DNA of 11,027 nucleotides, taken from assembly GCA_964476515.1 (NCBI GenBank), contig CAYZAY010000076.1, positions 1-11,027 on the forward strand. The letters are read 5' to 3'. A program made the position numbers and the translations under genes. Numbering within the stretch: the stretch's first letter is position 1; each line of letters begins with the position of its first letter. Under the pieces are notes generated by a model that did no database searches, had not been told where the DNA came from, and saw nothing but the letters and a program-made list of their open reading frames with translations. Positions 1 through 6,324 of this stretch are shown here, piece after piece. This DNA is from JASMHC01 sp964476515 (GTDB lineage Bacteria > Pseudomonadota > Alphaproteobacteria > Rhodobacterales > Rhodobacteraceae).

Positions 1-288
1 AAGGATTCCCATGATGTCGGATTCTTTCATGATCAACAGCTCTTCGCCGTCAACGGTGACATCCTGACCATTCCATTTGCCGAACAGAACCTTGTCGCCA
101 ACGTTTACGTCAAGCGCGATACGCTCGCCGTCTTGGTTGCGAAGGCCTGCGCCAACTGCGATGATTTCGCCTTCCGCTGGCTTTTCTTTGGCGCTTTCTG
201 GGATATAAAGCCCGCCTGCGGTTTTCTCTTCGCCTTCTACTCGGCGTACCAGAACACGGTCGTGAAGAGGTGTTAGTGACATTGACAT
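1..288 (-). CDS. groES: Co-chaperonin GroES (10 kDa), 3' end cut by window edge
   Basis: GroES forms the heptameric lid of the GroEL folding chamber in the cytoplasm. Reading leftward from 288, the protein begins MSMSLTPLHDRVLVRR and shows the family landmarks in order: the N-terminal PLHDRVLVRR strand, the mobile loop EGEEKTAGGLYIPESAKEKP, and the C-terminal VTVDGEELLIMKESDIMGIL. That is 96 residues, so only the last few residues and the stop lie beyond base 1, and length matches the usual 95-103. Two starts are possible, at 288 and 282. An AGGAG lies just upstream (plus 293-297), about 4 bases from the first ATG and 10 from the second, so either could be used. groEL would be expected further left, outside the window. 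Upstream are a promoter and a CIRCE operator, which imply HrcA-controlled heat-shock expression. Confidence 0.97.
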   Translation of the reverse strand, partial: MSMSLTPLHDRVLVRRVEGEEKTAGGLYIPESAKEKPAEGEIIAVGAGLRNQDGERIALDVNVGDKVLFGKWNGQDVTVDGEELLIMKESDIMGIL

Positions 289-331
289 GTAGCTCCTAAG
301 CTCAATGTTTCTCTAGATCGGCCCCTCATGG

Positions 332-370
332 GCACCGTTATCACTCACCTAAGTCGAGTGCTAACGGTGC
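332..370 (-). promoter_or_regulatory. CIRCE operator (HrcA site) of groES, with extended arms
   Basis: The core is TTATCACTC (338-346), nine bases, then GAGTGCTAA (356-364). This matches the CIRCE consensus TTAGCACTC-N9-GAGTGCTAA with one mismatch in the left arm. The symmetry continues outward: GCACCG (332-337) pairs with CGGTGC (365-370), giving 15-base arms with a single mismatch. CIRCE is the binding site of the repressor HrcA upstream of groESL and dnaK operons. It sits between the predicted promoter and groES, as expected for repression. Confidence 0.95.
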
Positions 371-400
371 ATAGTTAGGAAGTTCGCCCCAAGCTGTCAA
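371..400 (-). promoter_or_regulatory. groES: Predicted housekeeping-type promoter of groES
   Basis: On the minus strand there is a perfect TTGACA (plus 395-400), then 17 bases, then a weak -10-like TAACTA/AACTAT (around plus 371-377). The predicted transcription start falls at the outer edge of the CIRCE element, the usual geometry for HrcA repression. The -35 is convincing; the -10 is poor and its exact register is uncertain. Confidence 0.6.
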
Positions 401-514
401 CTGCGCAGTTTTGGGAAGTTATACCGGATAACCAGACCCGTAGGGGGAAAGGGATTGAAACCAGATCACATCAAGACTACCTGAAATGAATTGAAATCAA
501 CCTTAGGTATATTA

Positions 515-1507
515 ATGCTCAAGACCATTCTTTCAGCAACAGCTATAGCCACTTTTTCCTCATCTGCATTTGCATCTTGCAGCGGACCAGGGGCCGAAAG
601 CCTGTTTTCCGCCGATGAAATCAATGCATTTGCAGAGCAAAGCGCAACACAGCCTTTTTCTGATGGCCTGTATTGGAAGGCCGAAAAGGGCGACACCACA
701 GTCTATGCAGCCGGAACGGTGCATATCTACGATGCCCGTTTGCACGATACCGCGACCCGCTTTGAGGATGAGCTAAAACAGGCGGACATCCTGTTTCTAG
801 AAATCACCCCCGAAGGCGAAGCAGAGCTTGAGCGCGCGATGGCCACCGATCCCAACATGGTCGTGCTGCCGGACGGTCAATTGCTGCAAGATGTCCTGAC
901 CGAGGACACTTTGGCCGACCTTTCCGACGCGCTTCTTGGGTATGGAATCAATCCTGCCGACGTCGCAAACCTGCAACCGTGGATACTAAGCGTAAGCTTC
1001 ATGCTCCCCCCCTGTGCCATGTCATCCCTTCAAGCCGGTGACCCCGGAATGGAGGAATTGCTGGTCAAAGCCCTACCCGCAGACACCCCTGTCGCCGCTC
1101 TTGAAAGATGGCAGGACTCGATGGCGTTCTTCAGCGATCCAAGTTTTGAACAACAAGCGCAAGAACTACTGCTTCATCTCGCGACCTATCCCTATCTTGA
1201 CGCCATTACGGTTGAGACATTGGACACCTATTTCGATGGCGACGTTCAGATCATGATCCCCATGATGTACGCCATCACCGACAAGTTTGATGACGCACTA
1301 CAAGCCCCCTACCTTAGCTTCATGAACCGTCTGGAAGATGAACTTCTTGAGGATCGCAACCGCCTATGGATCGACAAAATCGAAGCCGCGGCGGAAATCC
1401 ATGACGATATCTTTGTTGCAGCAGGCGCGTTGCACCTTGGCGGTGAGACAGGGGTTTTGAATTTGCTCGCTCAGAATGGCTGGCAAATCTCTGCCATGGT
1501 TGACTAG
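515..1507 (+). CDS. TraB/GumN family protein, exported
   Basis: I chose the ATG at 515 because it begins directly with a signal peptide, MLKTILSATAIATFSSSAFA (cleavage likely after AFA), giving 330 aa. A TTG at 491 would add eight residues in front and is less likely. The mature part carries the TraB/GumN (PF01963) hallmarks: a GTVH motif at residues 67-70 after a short strand, an acidic ILFLEITPEGE stretch, and a second GxxH motif, GALHLGGETG, from residue 304, followed by a helix ending NGW. The paired GxxH motifs resemble those of eukaryotic TIKI metalloproteases, so a metal-dependent hydrolase in the periplasm is possible, but the bacterial members have no settled function. Both neighbours point away from or toward it on the other strand, so it is probably monocistronic. 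Confidence 0.9.
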   Translation: MLKTILSATAIATFSSSAFASCSGPGAESLFSADEINAFAEQSATQPFSDGLYWKAEKGDTTVYAAGTVHIYDARLHDTATRFEDELKQADILFLEITPEGEAELERAMATDPNMVVLPDGQLLQDVLTEDTLADLSDALLGYGINPADVANLQPWILSVSFMLPPCAMSSLQAGDPGMEELLVKALPADTPVAALERWQDSMAFFSDPSFEQQAQELLLHLATYPYLDAITVETLDTYFDGDVQIMIPMMYAITDKFDDALQAPYLSFMNRLEDELLEDRNRLWIDKIEAAAEIHDDIFVAAGALHLGGETGVLNLLAQNGWQISAMVD

Positions 1508-1523
1508 AAGTCTAAGACTTTGG

Positions 1524-1542
1524 GCGGGGCATCGTGCCCCGC
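1524..1542. terminator. GC-rich hairpin between convergent genes
   Basis: GCGGGGC (1524-1530), loop ATCGT, GCCCCGC (1536-1542) forms a perfect 7-bp stem. It sits between the stops of the TraB/GumN gene (1507) and the DUF2161 gene (1547), where a shared terminator is expected. Neither side has a clear T-tract, so it may act weakly, with Rho, or only as a 3'-end stabiliser. A 13-base palindrome, AAGTCT-A-AGACTT (1508-1520), lies just before it. Confidence 0.5.
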
Positions 1543-1546
1543 TCGG

Positions 1547-2200
1547 CTAGCTGCGGGTTTGCTCCAAACCCTCGGGCGTTAATTCATAGATACCCTTCCC
1601 CAAAGGTCGAAACCATCCGTAATGGTTCGTCCGCATCATCACCGTGGCTTGGGTGACACCCGTCCCGTCCCGCACAACTGCCCCTTTGCTCGGGCCGTTC
1701 TCGGCCAGATAGGCCAAGCACTTCTCAGCGTCCTGACGATAAGCCGTAACGATCTTACCGCTTGTTCCACCTTCGTTGGGGTCACCGTCACGTCGATTGA
1801 ACTCGGATAACAGCCTCGTCTGGCGAAGCTTTGACTTCTTTGGTTGGAACGGTTTCGGGTCTGCGTGGACCTGCACAAACCCGTCCTCAAGCCGAACCGA
1901 GATCACCCCCAGCGCCAACCGCTTGCACAATCCCACATTCCGCTTGAACGTCCGCCACCCCGCTTTGCCCTTCCAACGGGGAACGGCGACATAAACCGTG
2001 TCAGTAACCGCCTGACGCGCCACACCCTGATGCAACAACGTCAACGAAAACCCGAGCTTCAATTCGACAATCAACGGCGCTTCATCGCTCCGTATTGCCA
2101 CAACATCCGCCGCGCCAACCTCGGCTTTGACATCATACCCCAAGCCTTCCAGCCAACGCTTTACCGGTTCATAGAGATCTGTTTCGGATGGGCTGCTCAT
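1547..2200 (-). CDS. DUF2161 putative PD-(D/E)XK phosphodiesterase
   Basis: The product is 217 aa from the ATG at 2200. The frame is open much further upstream, but that extension lies antisense to ppaC, and the family normally begins with an ETDLYEPVK-like helix, found here at residues 6-14. The nuclease-fold signature is visible: AEVGAADVVAI with Asp32, then IVELK with Glu46 and Lys48, i.e. D-X(13)-E-X-K. GFSLTLLHQGVARQAVTDTVYVAVP follows, typical of PF09929. The last 60 or so residues (AEKCLAYLAENGPSKGAVVRDGTG...GIYELTPEG) look like a winged-helix domain. Substrate and role are unknown. There is no good Shine-Dalgarno before 2200, so the start is the weakest part; an in-frame ATG about 20 codons upstream (near 2258) is an alternative. 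It diverges from ppaC. Confidence 0.88.
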   Translation of the reverse strand: MSSPSETDLYEPVKRWLEGLGYDVKAEVGAADVVAIRSDEAPLIVELKLGFSLTLLHQGVARQAVTDTVYVAVPRWKGKAGWRTFKRNVGLCKRLALGVISVRLEDGFVQVHADPKPFQPKKSKLRQTRLLSEFNRRDGDPNEGGTSGKIVTAYRQDAEKCLAYLAENGPSKGAVVRDGTGVTQATVMMRTNHYGWFRPLGKGIYELTPEGLEQTRS

Positions 2201-2286
2201 ATGTCGTTGGTAACCCAGCGCGGATACTTGTCCAATCCCTTCTCGCATAGCCGCCATGACGGAGGGTCGCAGATGCCTATCAAGTG

Positions 2287-2315
2287 GTGACAACAATGCT
2301 GCGCCTGCATATAAC
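2287..2315 (+). promoter_or_regulatory. ppaC: Predicted sigma-70-type promoter of ppaC
   Basis: GTGACA (2287-2292) is followed by exactly 17 bases and TATAAC (2310-2315); each hexamer matches the consensus at five of six positions. It would start transcription near 2322, leaving a leader of about 30 bases. An AGGA Shine-Dalgarno at 2339-2342 precedes the ATG at 2351 by eight bases. This is a sequence match only. Confidence 0.65.
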
Positions 2316-2350
2316 GCCCGCAAATATTCCCGTTTGCTAGGATTTGAGAC

Positions 2351-3271
2351 ATGACCACCAAGGTTTTCGGCCACAAGGCCCCCGATACTGACTCGACCGG
2401 TTCCCCAATCGTTTGGGCGTGGTATCTGAACGAAATCAAAGGCCAGAGCGCGACACCTGTTCTGTTGGGCGAACCAAACACCGAAGCGGCCTTTATGCTG
2501 GAACGCTGGGGTCTGGAAAAGCCGGCGATCATTTCTGACGTGGCTGACGACGAAATGGTTGTGATCGTTGACACCAACAACCCTGCCGAGCTGCCTGCGA
2601 ACATCAATAACGCCGATATCCAAGCCATCATCGACCACCACAAACTGGTTGGCGGTCTGGAAACCAAAGGCCCTATCGACATCACGGTGCGCCCCTTGGC
2701 CTGCACAGCCACTATTATGTACGACCTGATCGGTGACGACATGGCCAAGATGCCAGAGGCTGTTAAAGGCGCTGCGTTGACCTGCATCCTATCGGACACG
2801 TTAGAGTTCCGCTCACCCACCACCACCGACCACGACAAAGCCGTGGCCGAGAAACTGGCCGCAGACCTTGGCATCGACATCGCAGCCTATGCCGCTGACA
2901 TGTTTGCAGCAAAGTCGGACGTTTCGGCGTTTTCGGACGCTGAACTGCTCCGCATGGACAGCAAGGAATACGCAGTCGAGGGCACCAAGTTCCGCGTTTC
3001 GGTTCTTGAAACCACCGCGCCGGGCATCGTTCTGGATCGCAAAGCTAGCCTGATGGACACCATGACCACCGTTGCAACCGAAGACGGCGTAGATCAGGTT
3101 CTGCTGTTTGTCGTCGACATCCTGAACGAAGAAGCGACGCTGCTGGTTCCCAATGACGCCGTGAAATCGGTTGCCGAGAAAAGCTTTGCCGCATCGGTAG
3201 ATGGCGACGCTGTTGTTCTTCCCGGTATCATGAGCCGCAAAAAGCAGATCATTCCAAACCTGAAGGTTTGA
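2351..3271 (+). CDS. ppaC: Manganese-dependent inorganic pyrophosphatase (family II)
   Basis: This cytoplasmic enzyme splits pyrophosphate to two phosphates and pulls biosynthetic reactions forward. At 306 aa it has the usual family II length. The DHH-domain metal ligands are all present and close to the numbering of the Bacillus enzyme: GHKAPDTDS (His8, Asp12, Asp14), VDTNN (Asp74), the DHH signature (Asp95-His96-His97) and ILSDT (Asp149). The C-terminal DHHA2 domain ends with the substrate-binding SRKKQ motif (295-299). No CBS regulatory insert is present, so it is the simple constitutive type. A promoter and Shine-Dalgarno lie upstream, and a hairpin array lies downstream, so it is probably transcribed alone. 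Confidence 0.97.
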   Translation: MTTKVFGHKAPDTDSTGSPIVWAWYLNEIKGQSATPVLLGEPNTEAAFMLERWGLEKPAIISDVADDEMVVIVDTNNPAELPANINNADIQAIIDHHKLVGGLETKGPIDITVRPLACTATIMYDLIGDDMAKMPEAVKGAALTCILSDTLEFRSPTTTDHDKAVAEKLAADLGIDIAAYAADMFAAKSDVSAFSDAELLRMDSKEYAVEGTKFRVSVLETTAPGIVLDRKASLMDTMTTVATEDGVDQVLLFVVDILNEEATLLVPNDAVKSVAEKSFAASVDGDAVVLPGIMSRKKQIIPNLKV

Positions 3272-3283
3272 TGAAATCTGTAT

Positions 3284-3308
3284 TCGGACCGGTTCAATGC
3301 CGGTCCGA
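3284..3308 (+). terminator. Hairpin just after ppaC
   Basis: TCGGACCGG (3284-3292), a 7-base loop, and CCGGTCCGA (3300-3308) form a perfect 9-bp stem 12 bases after the ppaC stop. No T-run follows at once, so by itself it is not a classical intrinsic terminator; it may act with the hairpins after it or protect the mRNA 3' end. Confidence 0.6.
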
Positions 3309-3314
3309 CCAAGT

Positions 3315-3375
3315 GAGGGGGCTTTGCCCCCTCGGCGCTTATGCGCCTCACCCCCGAGTATTTTTGGAAAGATGA
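3315..3375. repeat. Two-hairpin intergenic element with a conserved-looking tail
   Basis: GAGGGGGC (3315-3322), TTT, GCCCCCTC (3326-3333) forms an 8-bp stem. It abuts GGCGC (3334-3338), TTAT, GCGCC (3343-3347), a 5-bp stem. A tail follows containing CACCCCCGAGTATTTTTGG and then AAAGATGAAG. From memory, this 'hairpin then CCCCCGAGTATTTTT...GATGAAG' arrangement recurs after genes in many Rhodobacterales genomes; I cannot confirm copies here because only one is in the window. The T5 run (3361-3365) could make it a terminator on the plus strand. Confidence 0.55.
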
Positions 3376-3451
3376 AGACGGACTGGCGTCTTAGGACGCA
3401 GGCTGTCATATGGGCGTGCAACACTCATTCAATCTGAGCAGGCAACGCGGT

Positions 3452-4327
3452 ATGACCCAGATCATCAACTCGCTTTCCGAGGTTTCCCACAACTACGACG
3501 CTCTATTTGTCGATCTCTGGGGCTGTTTGCACAATGGCATCTCTGCCTTCCCAGAGGCCGTTGCAGCGATGCAAGCCTATCGCCGGTCTGGTGGAACTGT
3601 GGTGCTGGTGACGAATTCTCCAAAACCGCGCAAAGGCGTTGAACGACAGCTAGTGTCTTTTAGCGTGCCCGATGACGCTTGGGACACCATCGCCACCTCG
3701 GGCGATTCCGCGCGCGTAGCGATGCTTCGCGGGGCCGTTGGCCAGAAGGTCCTGTTCATGGGGGAATGGGAACGGGACGCTGGTTTTTTTGAACCTTTGG
3801 CTTTGCTGGACGACGGCTTGGACATCCAACGCGTGTCGCTGCAAGAAGCCGAAGGCATCGTTTGCTGCGGGCCTGATGACCCATTTGCCGATCCTGACAC
3901 CAATCGCGCGGCTTTCCTTTACGCCAAGCAAAAAGGCATGAAGCTGCTTTGCGCCAATCCCGACATCGTTGTGGACCGCGGTGAAGACCGCGAATGGTGT
4001 GCCGGAGCGTTGGCGAAGCTTTATACCGACATGGGTGGAGAGAGCCTCTATTTCGGCAAACCGCATCCACCGATCTACGATTTGGCGCGTTTGCGTTTGT
4101 CGGAGCTGGACAAAAATATCAGCGATGATCGCATTCTTGCCATCGGCGACGGCATAATTACGGACATTGCCGGCGCAGTGGGAGAGGACATTGATTCTCT
4201 TTTTATCTCTGGCGGTCTTGCAGCTGCAGAAACTAAAACCAAGACGCAACCCGACCCAGAGGCGTTAACTAACTATTTACACAAGGAAAACCAGCATCCA
4301 ACCTATACGATAGGAATGCTGCGCTGA
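3452..4327 (+). CDS. HAD-superfamily IIA hydrolase, TIGR01459 type
   Basis: A predicted cytoplasmic phosphatase of the HAD IIA group, related to the NagD/PGP family; its substrate is not known. From the ATG at 3452 it is 291 aa and begins MTQIINSLSEVSHNYDALFVDLWG, as I recall for the family. An ATG at 3410 would add 14 residues without family support. The four HAD motifs are present: motif I DLWGCLHNG with nucleophile Asp21, motif II VTNS (Thr54), motif III FGKPHP (Lys203) and motif IV GDGIITD (Asp233, Asp238). In motif I the second, acid-base aspartate of the usual DxD is a tryptophan (Trp23); I believe this is normal for the subfamily. It is separated from its neighbours by long spacers on both sides. 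Confidence 0.9.
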   Translation: MTQIINSLSEVSHNYDALFVDLWGCLHNGISAFPEAVAAMQAYRRSGGTVVLVTNSPKPRKGVERQLVSFSVPDDAWDTIATSGDSARVAMLRGAVGQKVLFMGEWERDAGFFEPLALLDDGLDIQRVSLQEAEGIVCCGPDDPFADPDTNRAAFLYAKQKGMKLLCANPDIVVDRGEDREWCAGALAKLYTDMGGESLYFGKPHPPIYDLARLRLSELDKNISDDRILAIGDGIITDIAGAVGEDIDSLFISGGLAAAETKTKTQPDPEALTNYLHKENQHPTYTIGMLR

Positions 4328-4427
4328 CCAAAATAGTGCTTGATTTTCTGCAGCTGCGAAGTAATTATATTACAAATCATCCATGTTGGTGATCTAAAAA
4401 TTACTTAGCGACCAGCTGGAGGGTCGG
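4328..4427 (+). promoter_or_regulatory. AT-rich promoter-bearing spacer before the MaoC gene
   Basis: This 100-base spacer is much more AT-rich than its surroundings. It contains TTGATT (4340-4345) and TATATT (4366-4371), but they are 20 bases apart, longer than ideal, so the promoter call is tentative. A strong Shine-Dalgarno, GGAGGG (4418-4423), lies four bases before the ATG at 4428. I see no terminator for the HAD gene. Confidence 0.4.
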
Positions 4428-4871
4428 ATGTTGGACAACTTGCCTCGCGGAACGATCTGCATTGAAGACATCGAAATGGGTATGATCCGATACCTGCAGA
4501 AGACCGTCACAGATCGCGACATTGAAATGTTCGCGGAAGTTTCGACCGACCGCAATCCGGTTCACCTTGATGACGCCTATGCACAGGACACCATCTTTGA
4601 GGGTCGTATCGCCCACGGCATGCTGACTGCGGGCCTGATCTCGGCCGTTATTGGTGAACAGCTTCCGGGCCATGGCACCATTTATATGGGTCAAAACCTT
4701 AAATTCCTTGCCCCCGTTCGCCCCGGCGACACCGTTCGGGCCGAGGTTGAAGTGGTCGATATCGAATACGCCAAACGCCGCGTTAAATTAGATTGCCGTT
4801 GCATGGTTGACGGCAAAAAGGTGTTGGTTGGCGAAGCGATGGTTCTGGCGCCGTCAGCCAAGTTCGACTGA
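4428..4871 (+). CDS. MaoC family hot-dog dehydratase, (R)-enoyl-CoA hydratase-like
   Basis: The 147-aa protein is a single hot-dog-fold domain of the MaoC/PhaJ group, which hydrates trans-2-enoyl-CoA to (R)-3-hydroxyacyl-CoA. The hydratase-2 motif is clear: STDRNPVHLDDAYA with catalytic Asp41 and His46 in the D-x4-H spacing of PhaJ, followed by FEGRIAHGMLTAGLIS (57-72). Rhodobacterales commonly make polyhydroxyalkanoate, so supplying (R)-3-hydroxyacyl-CoA from fatty acid oxidation is a reasonable role. Other MaoC proteins act in branched-chain or ethylmalonyl-CoA metabolism, and nothing nearby decides between these. A strong Shine-Dalgarno supports the start. ribF follows after 50 bases and may be cotranscribed. 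Confidence 0.92.
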   Translation: MLDNLPRGTICIEDIEMGMIRYLQKTVTDRDIEMFAEVSTDRNPVHLDDAYAQDTIFEGRIAHGMLTAGLISAVIGEQLPGHGTIYMGQNLKFLAPVRPGDTVRAEVEVVDIEYAKRRVKLDCRCMVDGKKVLVGEAMVLAPSAKFD

Positions 4872-4921
4872 TCGCAAGCAGATTACTTGCACAGGTGAAC
4901 GAGGGCCGTTAACCCTGCCTC

Positions 4922-5860
4922 ATGCGTATTATTCGAGACTACTTATATGTTGACCCCGAAGACCGAGGAGCCTCGGTCGCGATTGGCAATTTTGATGGGG
5001 TTCACATTGGCCACGTCAGCGTCATCGACATAGCCCGCAAGGCCGGAGACGCAATCAACGCGCCCTTGGGCATCGTCACTTTTAACCCGCACCCGCGCGA
5101 ATATTTCGCGCCAAACTCCCCAGCGTTCAGACTGATGAGCCCGCTTGCGCGCTCTACCCGATTGAAAAAAATCGGCGTTGAGCGGCTTTTTGAACTGAAT
5201 TTCAACACTGCCCTTTCAAGCCTTACCGCACGCGAATTTGCGGAACAGGTAATTGTCGAAGGGCTTGGTCTGAAGCACGTCGTGGTTGGCACTGATTTTT
5301 GCTTTGGCAAAGGACGCTCGGGCAGTGCAAACGACCTTGTCGCGTTCGGGAATGAACTGGGCTTTGGCGTGACCATTGCTGAACTACTGGAAAATCAGGG
5401 GGATCTTGTGAGTTCCACCAATATTCGTGATGCCCTTTCGGGTGGTCGCCCACGTGACGCGGCTGCAATGCTGGGCCATTGGCACCGTATCGAAGGCGAA
5501 GTCATCGGCGGCGAACAGCGCGGACGCGAGCTTGGTTTTCCAACGACGAACATGTCGGTGGACGGTCTGCACCAACCCAAGCACGGTGTGTACGCGGTGC
5601 TGGTCGATGTGCTCGACGGCCCCCATCAGGGCAGCTACCACGGCGCTGCGTCGCTTGGCGTGCGACCGATGTTTGGTGAAAACAAAGCCAACCTTGAAAC
5701 CTTCATCTTCGATTTTTCGGGCGACCTTTATGGGGCAACCCTGTCTATCGCTTTTGTTGACTTCCTTCGCCCAGAAGAAAAATTCGACGGCCTTGATGCA
5801 TTGATCACCCAAATGGATGCCGATTGCGCCAAGGCACGAGATATTCTTAACAGCTTATGA
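4922..5860 (+). CDS. ribF: Bifunctional riboflavin kinase / FAD synthetase
   Basis: RibF converts riboflavin to FMN and then FAD in the cytoplasm. The 312-aa length is typical. The N-terminal adenylyltransferase half has the nucleotide-binding GNFDGVHIGH (22-31), FNPHPREYF (54-62), VVGTDFCFGKGRSG (121-134) and SSTNIR (164-169). The C-terminal kinase half has GRELGFPTTN (201-210), HGVYAV (221-226), GVRPMFG and NLETFIFDF with the conserved Glu259. The stop overlaps the next start as ATGA, so translation of the two is probably coupled. The upstream spacer is 50 bases, has only a weak Shine-Dalgarno and shows no obvious FMN riboswitch. Confidence 0.97.
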   Translation: MRIIRDYLYVDPEDRGASVAIGNFDGVHIGHVSVIDIARKAGDAINAPLGIVTFNPHPREYFAPNSPAFRLMSPLARSTRLKKIGVERLFELNFNTALSSLTAREFAEQVIVEGLGLKHVVVGTDFCFGKGRSGSANDLVAFGNELGFGVTIAELLENQGDLVSSTNIRDALSGGRPRDAAAMLGHWHRIEGEVIGGEQRGRELGFPTTNMSVDGLHQPKHGVYAVLVDVLDGPHQGSYHGAASLGVRPMFGENKANLETFIFDFSGDLYGATLSIAFVDFLRPEEKFDGLDALITQMDADCAKARDILNSL

Positions 5861-6324
5861 GCGGCATTGACCGAAATGGCCTGCGCAACAGGTTTTGGGA
5901 AACCGTCCCCCTGTCCAAGCTGACCCAGAAAAAATGGGAAGCGCTGTGCGATGGGTGTGGGAAGTGCTGTCTGAACAAGCTCGAAGACGCTGACACCGGC
6001 CAAGTCGAACTGACCTGCATTTCGTGCCGGTTGCTTGACGGGGATACCTGTCTTTGCACATCTTACGAAAACCGGCGAGACTATGTGCCGGAATGCATTT
6101 CGCTGACCCCCAAGAATATCGACAAGCACGCCTATTGGATGCCACGGACCTGTGCTTATCGGTTGTTGTGGCAAAGAAAACCGCTACCCGAATGGCACCC
6201 GCTGATCACGGGTGATCCTCAGTCTGTTCATGCAGCGGGGGTTTCTGTGCTTGGCAAAACGGTCAATGAATTAACGGTCGATGACGACGATTGGGAAGAC
6301 CACATAATCGAGGAACCCACCTGA
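5857..6324 (+). CDS. YcgN/UPF0260 family cysteine-cluster protein
   Basis: The 155-aa protein matches the UPF0260/YkgJ-type zinc- or iron-binding cysteine-cluster family. It contains CDGCGKCC (Cys31, 34, 37, 38) followed by LNKLEDADTG, then CISC (54, 57), CLC (65, 67), and single cysteines at 80 and 99. This pattern suggests a bound metal or Fe-S cluster, but the function of the family is not established. Its ATG overlaps the ribF stop by four bases (ATGA), and its own stop overlaps the next ATG (TGATG), so it is the middle of a translationally coupled trio. The link with a flavin-cofactor gene hints at a redox-protein or cofactor-related role, which is inference only. Confidence 0.9.
   Translation: MSGIDRNGLRNRFWETVPLSKLTQKKWEALCDGCGKCCLNKLEDADTGQVELTCISCRLLDGDTCLCTSYENRRDYVPECISLTPKNIDKHAYWMPRTCAYRLLWQRKPLPEWHPLITGDPQSVHAAGVSVLGKTVNELTVDDDDWEDHIIEEPT

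Noticed and set aside
2201..2880. Long minus-strand open frames opposite ppaC, including an N-terminal extension of the DUF2161 protein and a separate 227-residue frame
   Set aside because: They lie antisense to a gene with complete catalytic motifs, show no recognisable domain, and the DUF2161 family starts near the ATG at 2200.
3410..3451. Upstream ATG adding 14 residues to the HAD hydrolase
   Set aside because: The extra residues do not fit the remembered family start MTQII, and the region is next to the hairpin repeat.
3650..4249. A 199-residue minus-strand open frame opposite the HAD hydrolase
   Set aside because: Antisense shadow of a gene with all four HAD motifs; composition is not protein-like and no start signal is seen.
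4216..4360. Two CTGCAGCTGC-like palindromes near the end of the HAD gene and in the following spacer
   Set aside because: One is within coding sequence, they are short and self-complementary, and there is no further similarity around them; likely chance.
4872..4921. Possible FMN riboswitch before ribF
   Set aside because: The spacer is only 50 bases, far too short, and ribF riboswitches are not expected here; only a minor GCAAG/CTTGC hairpin is seen.
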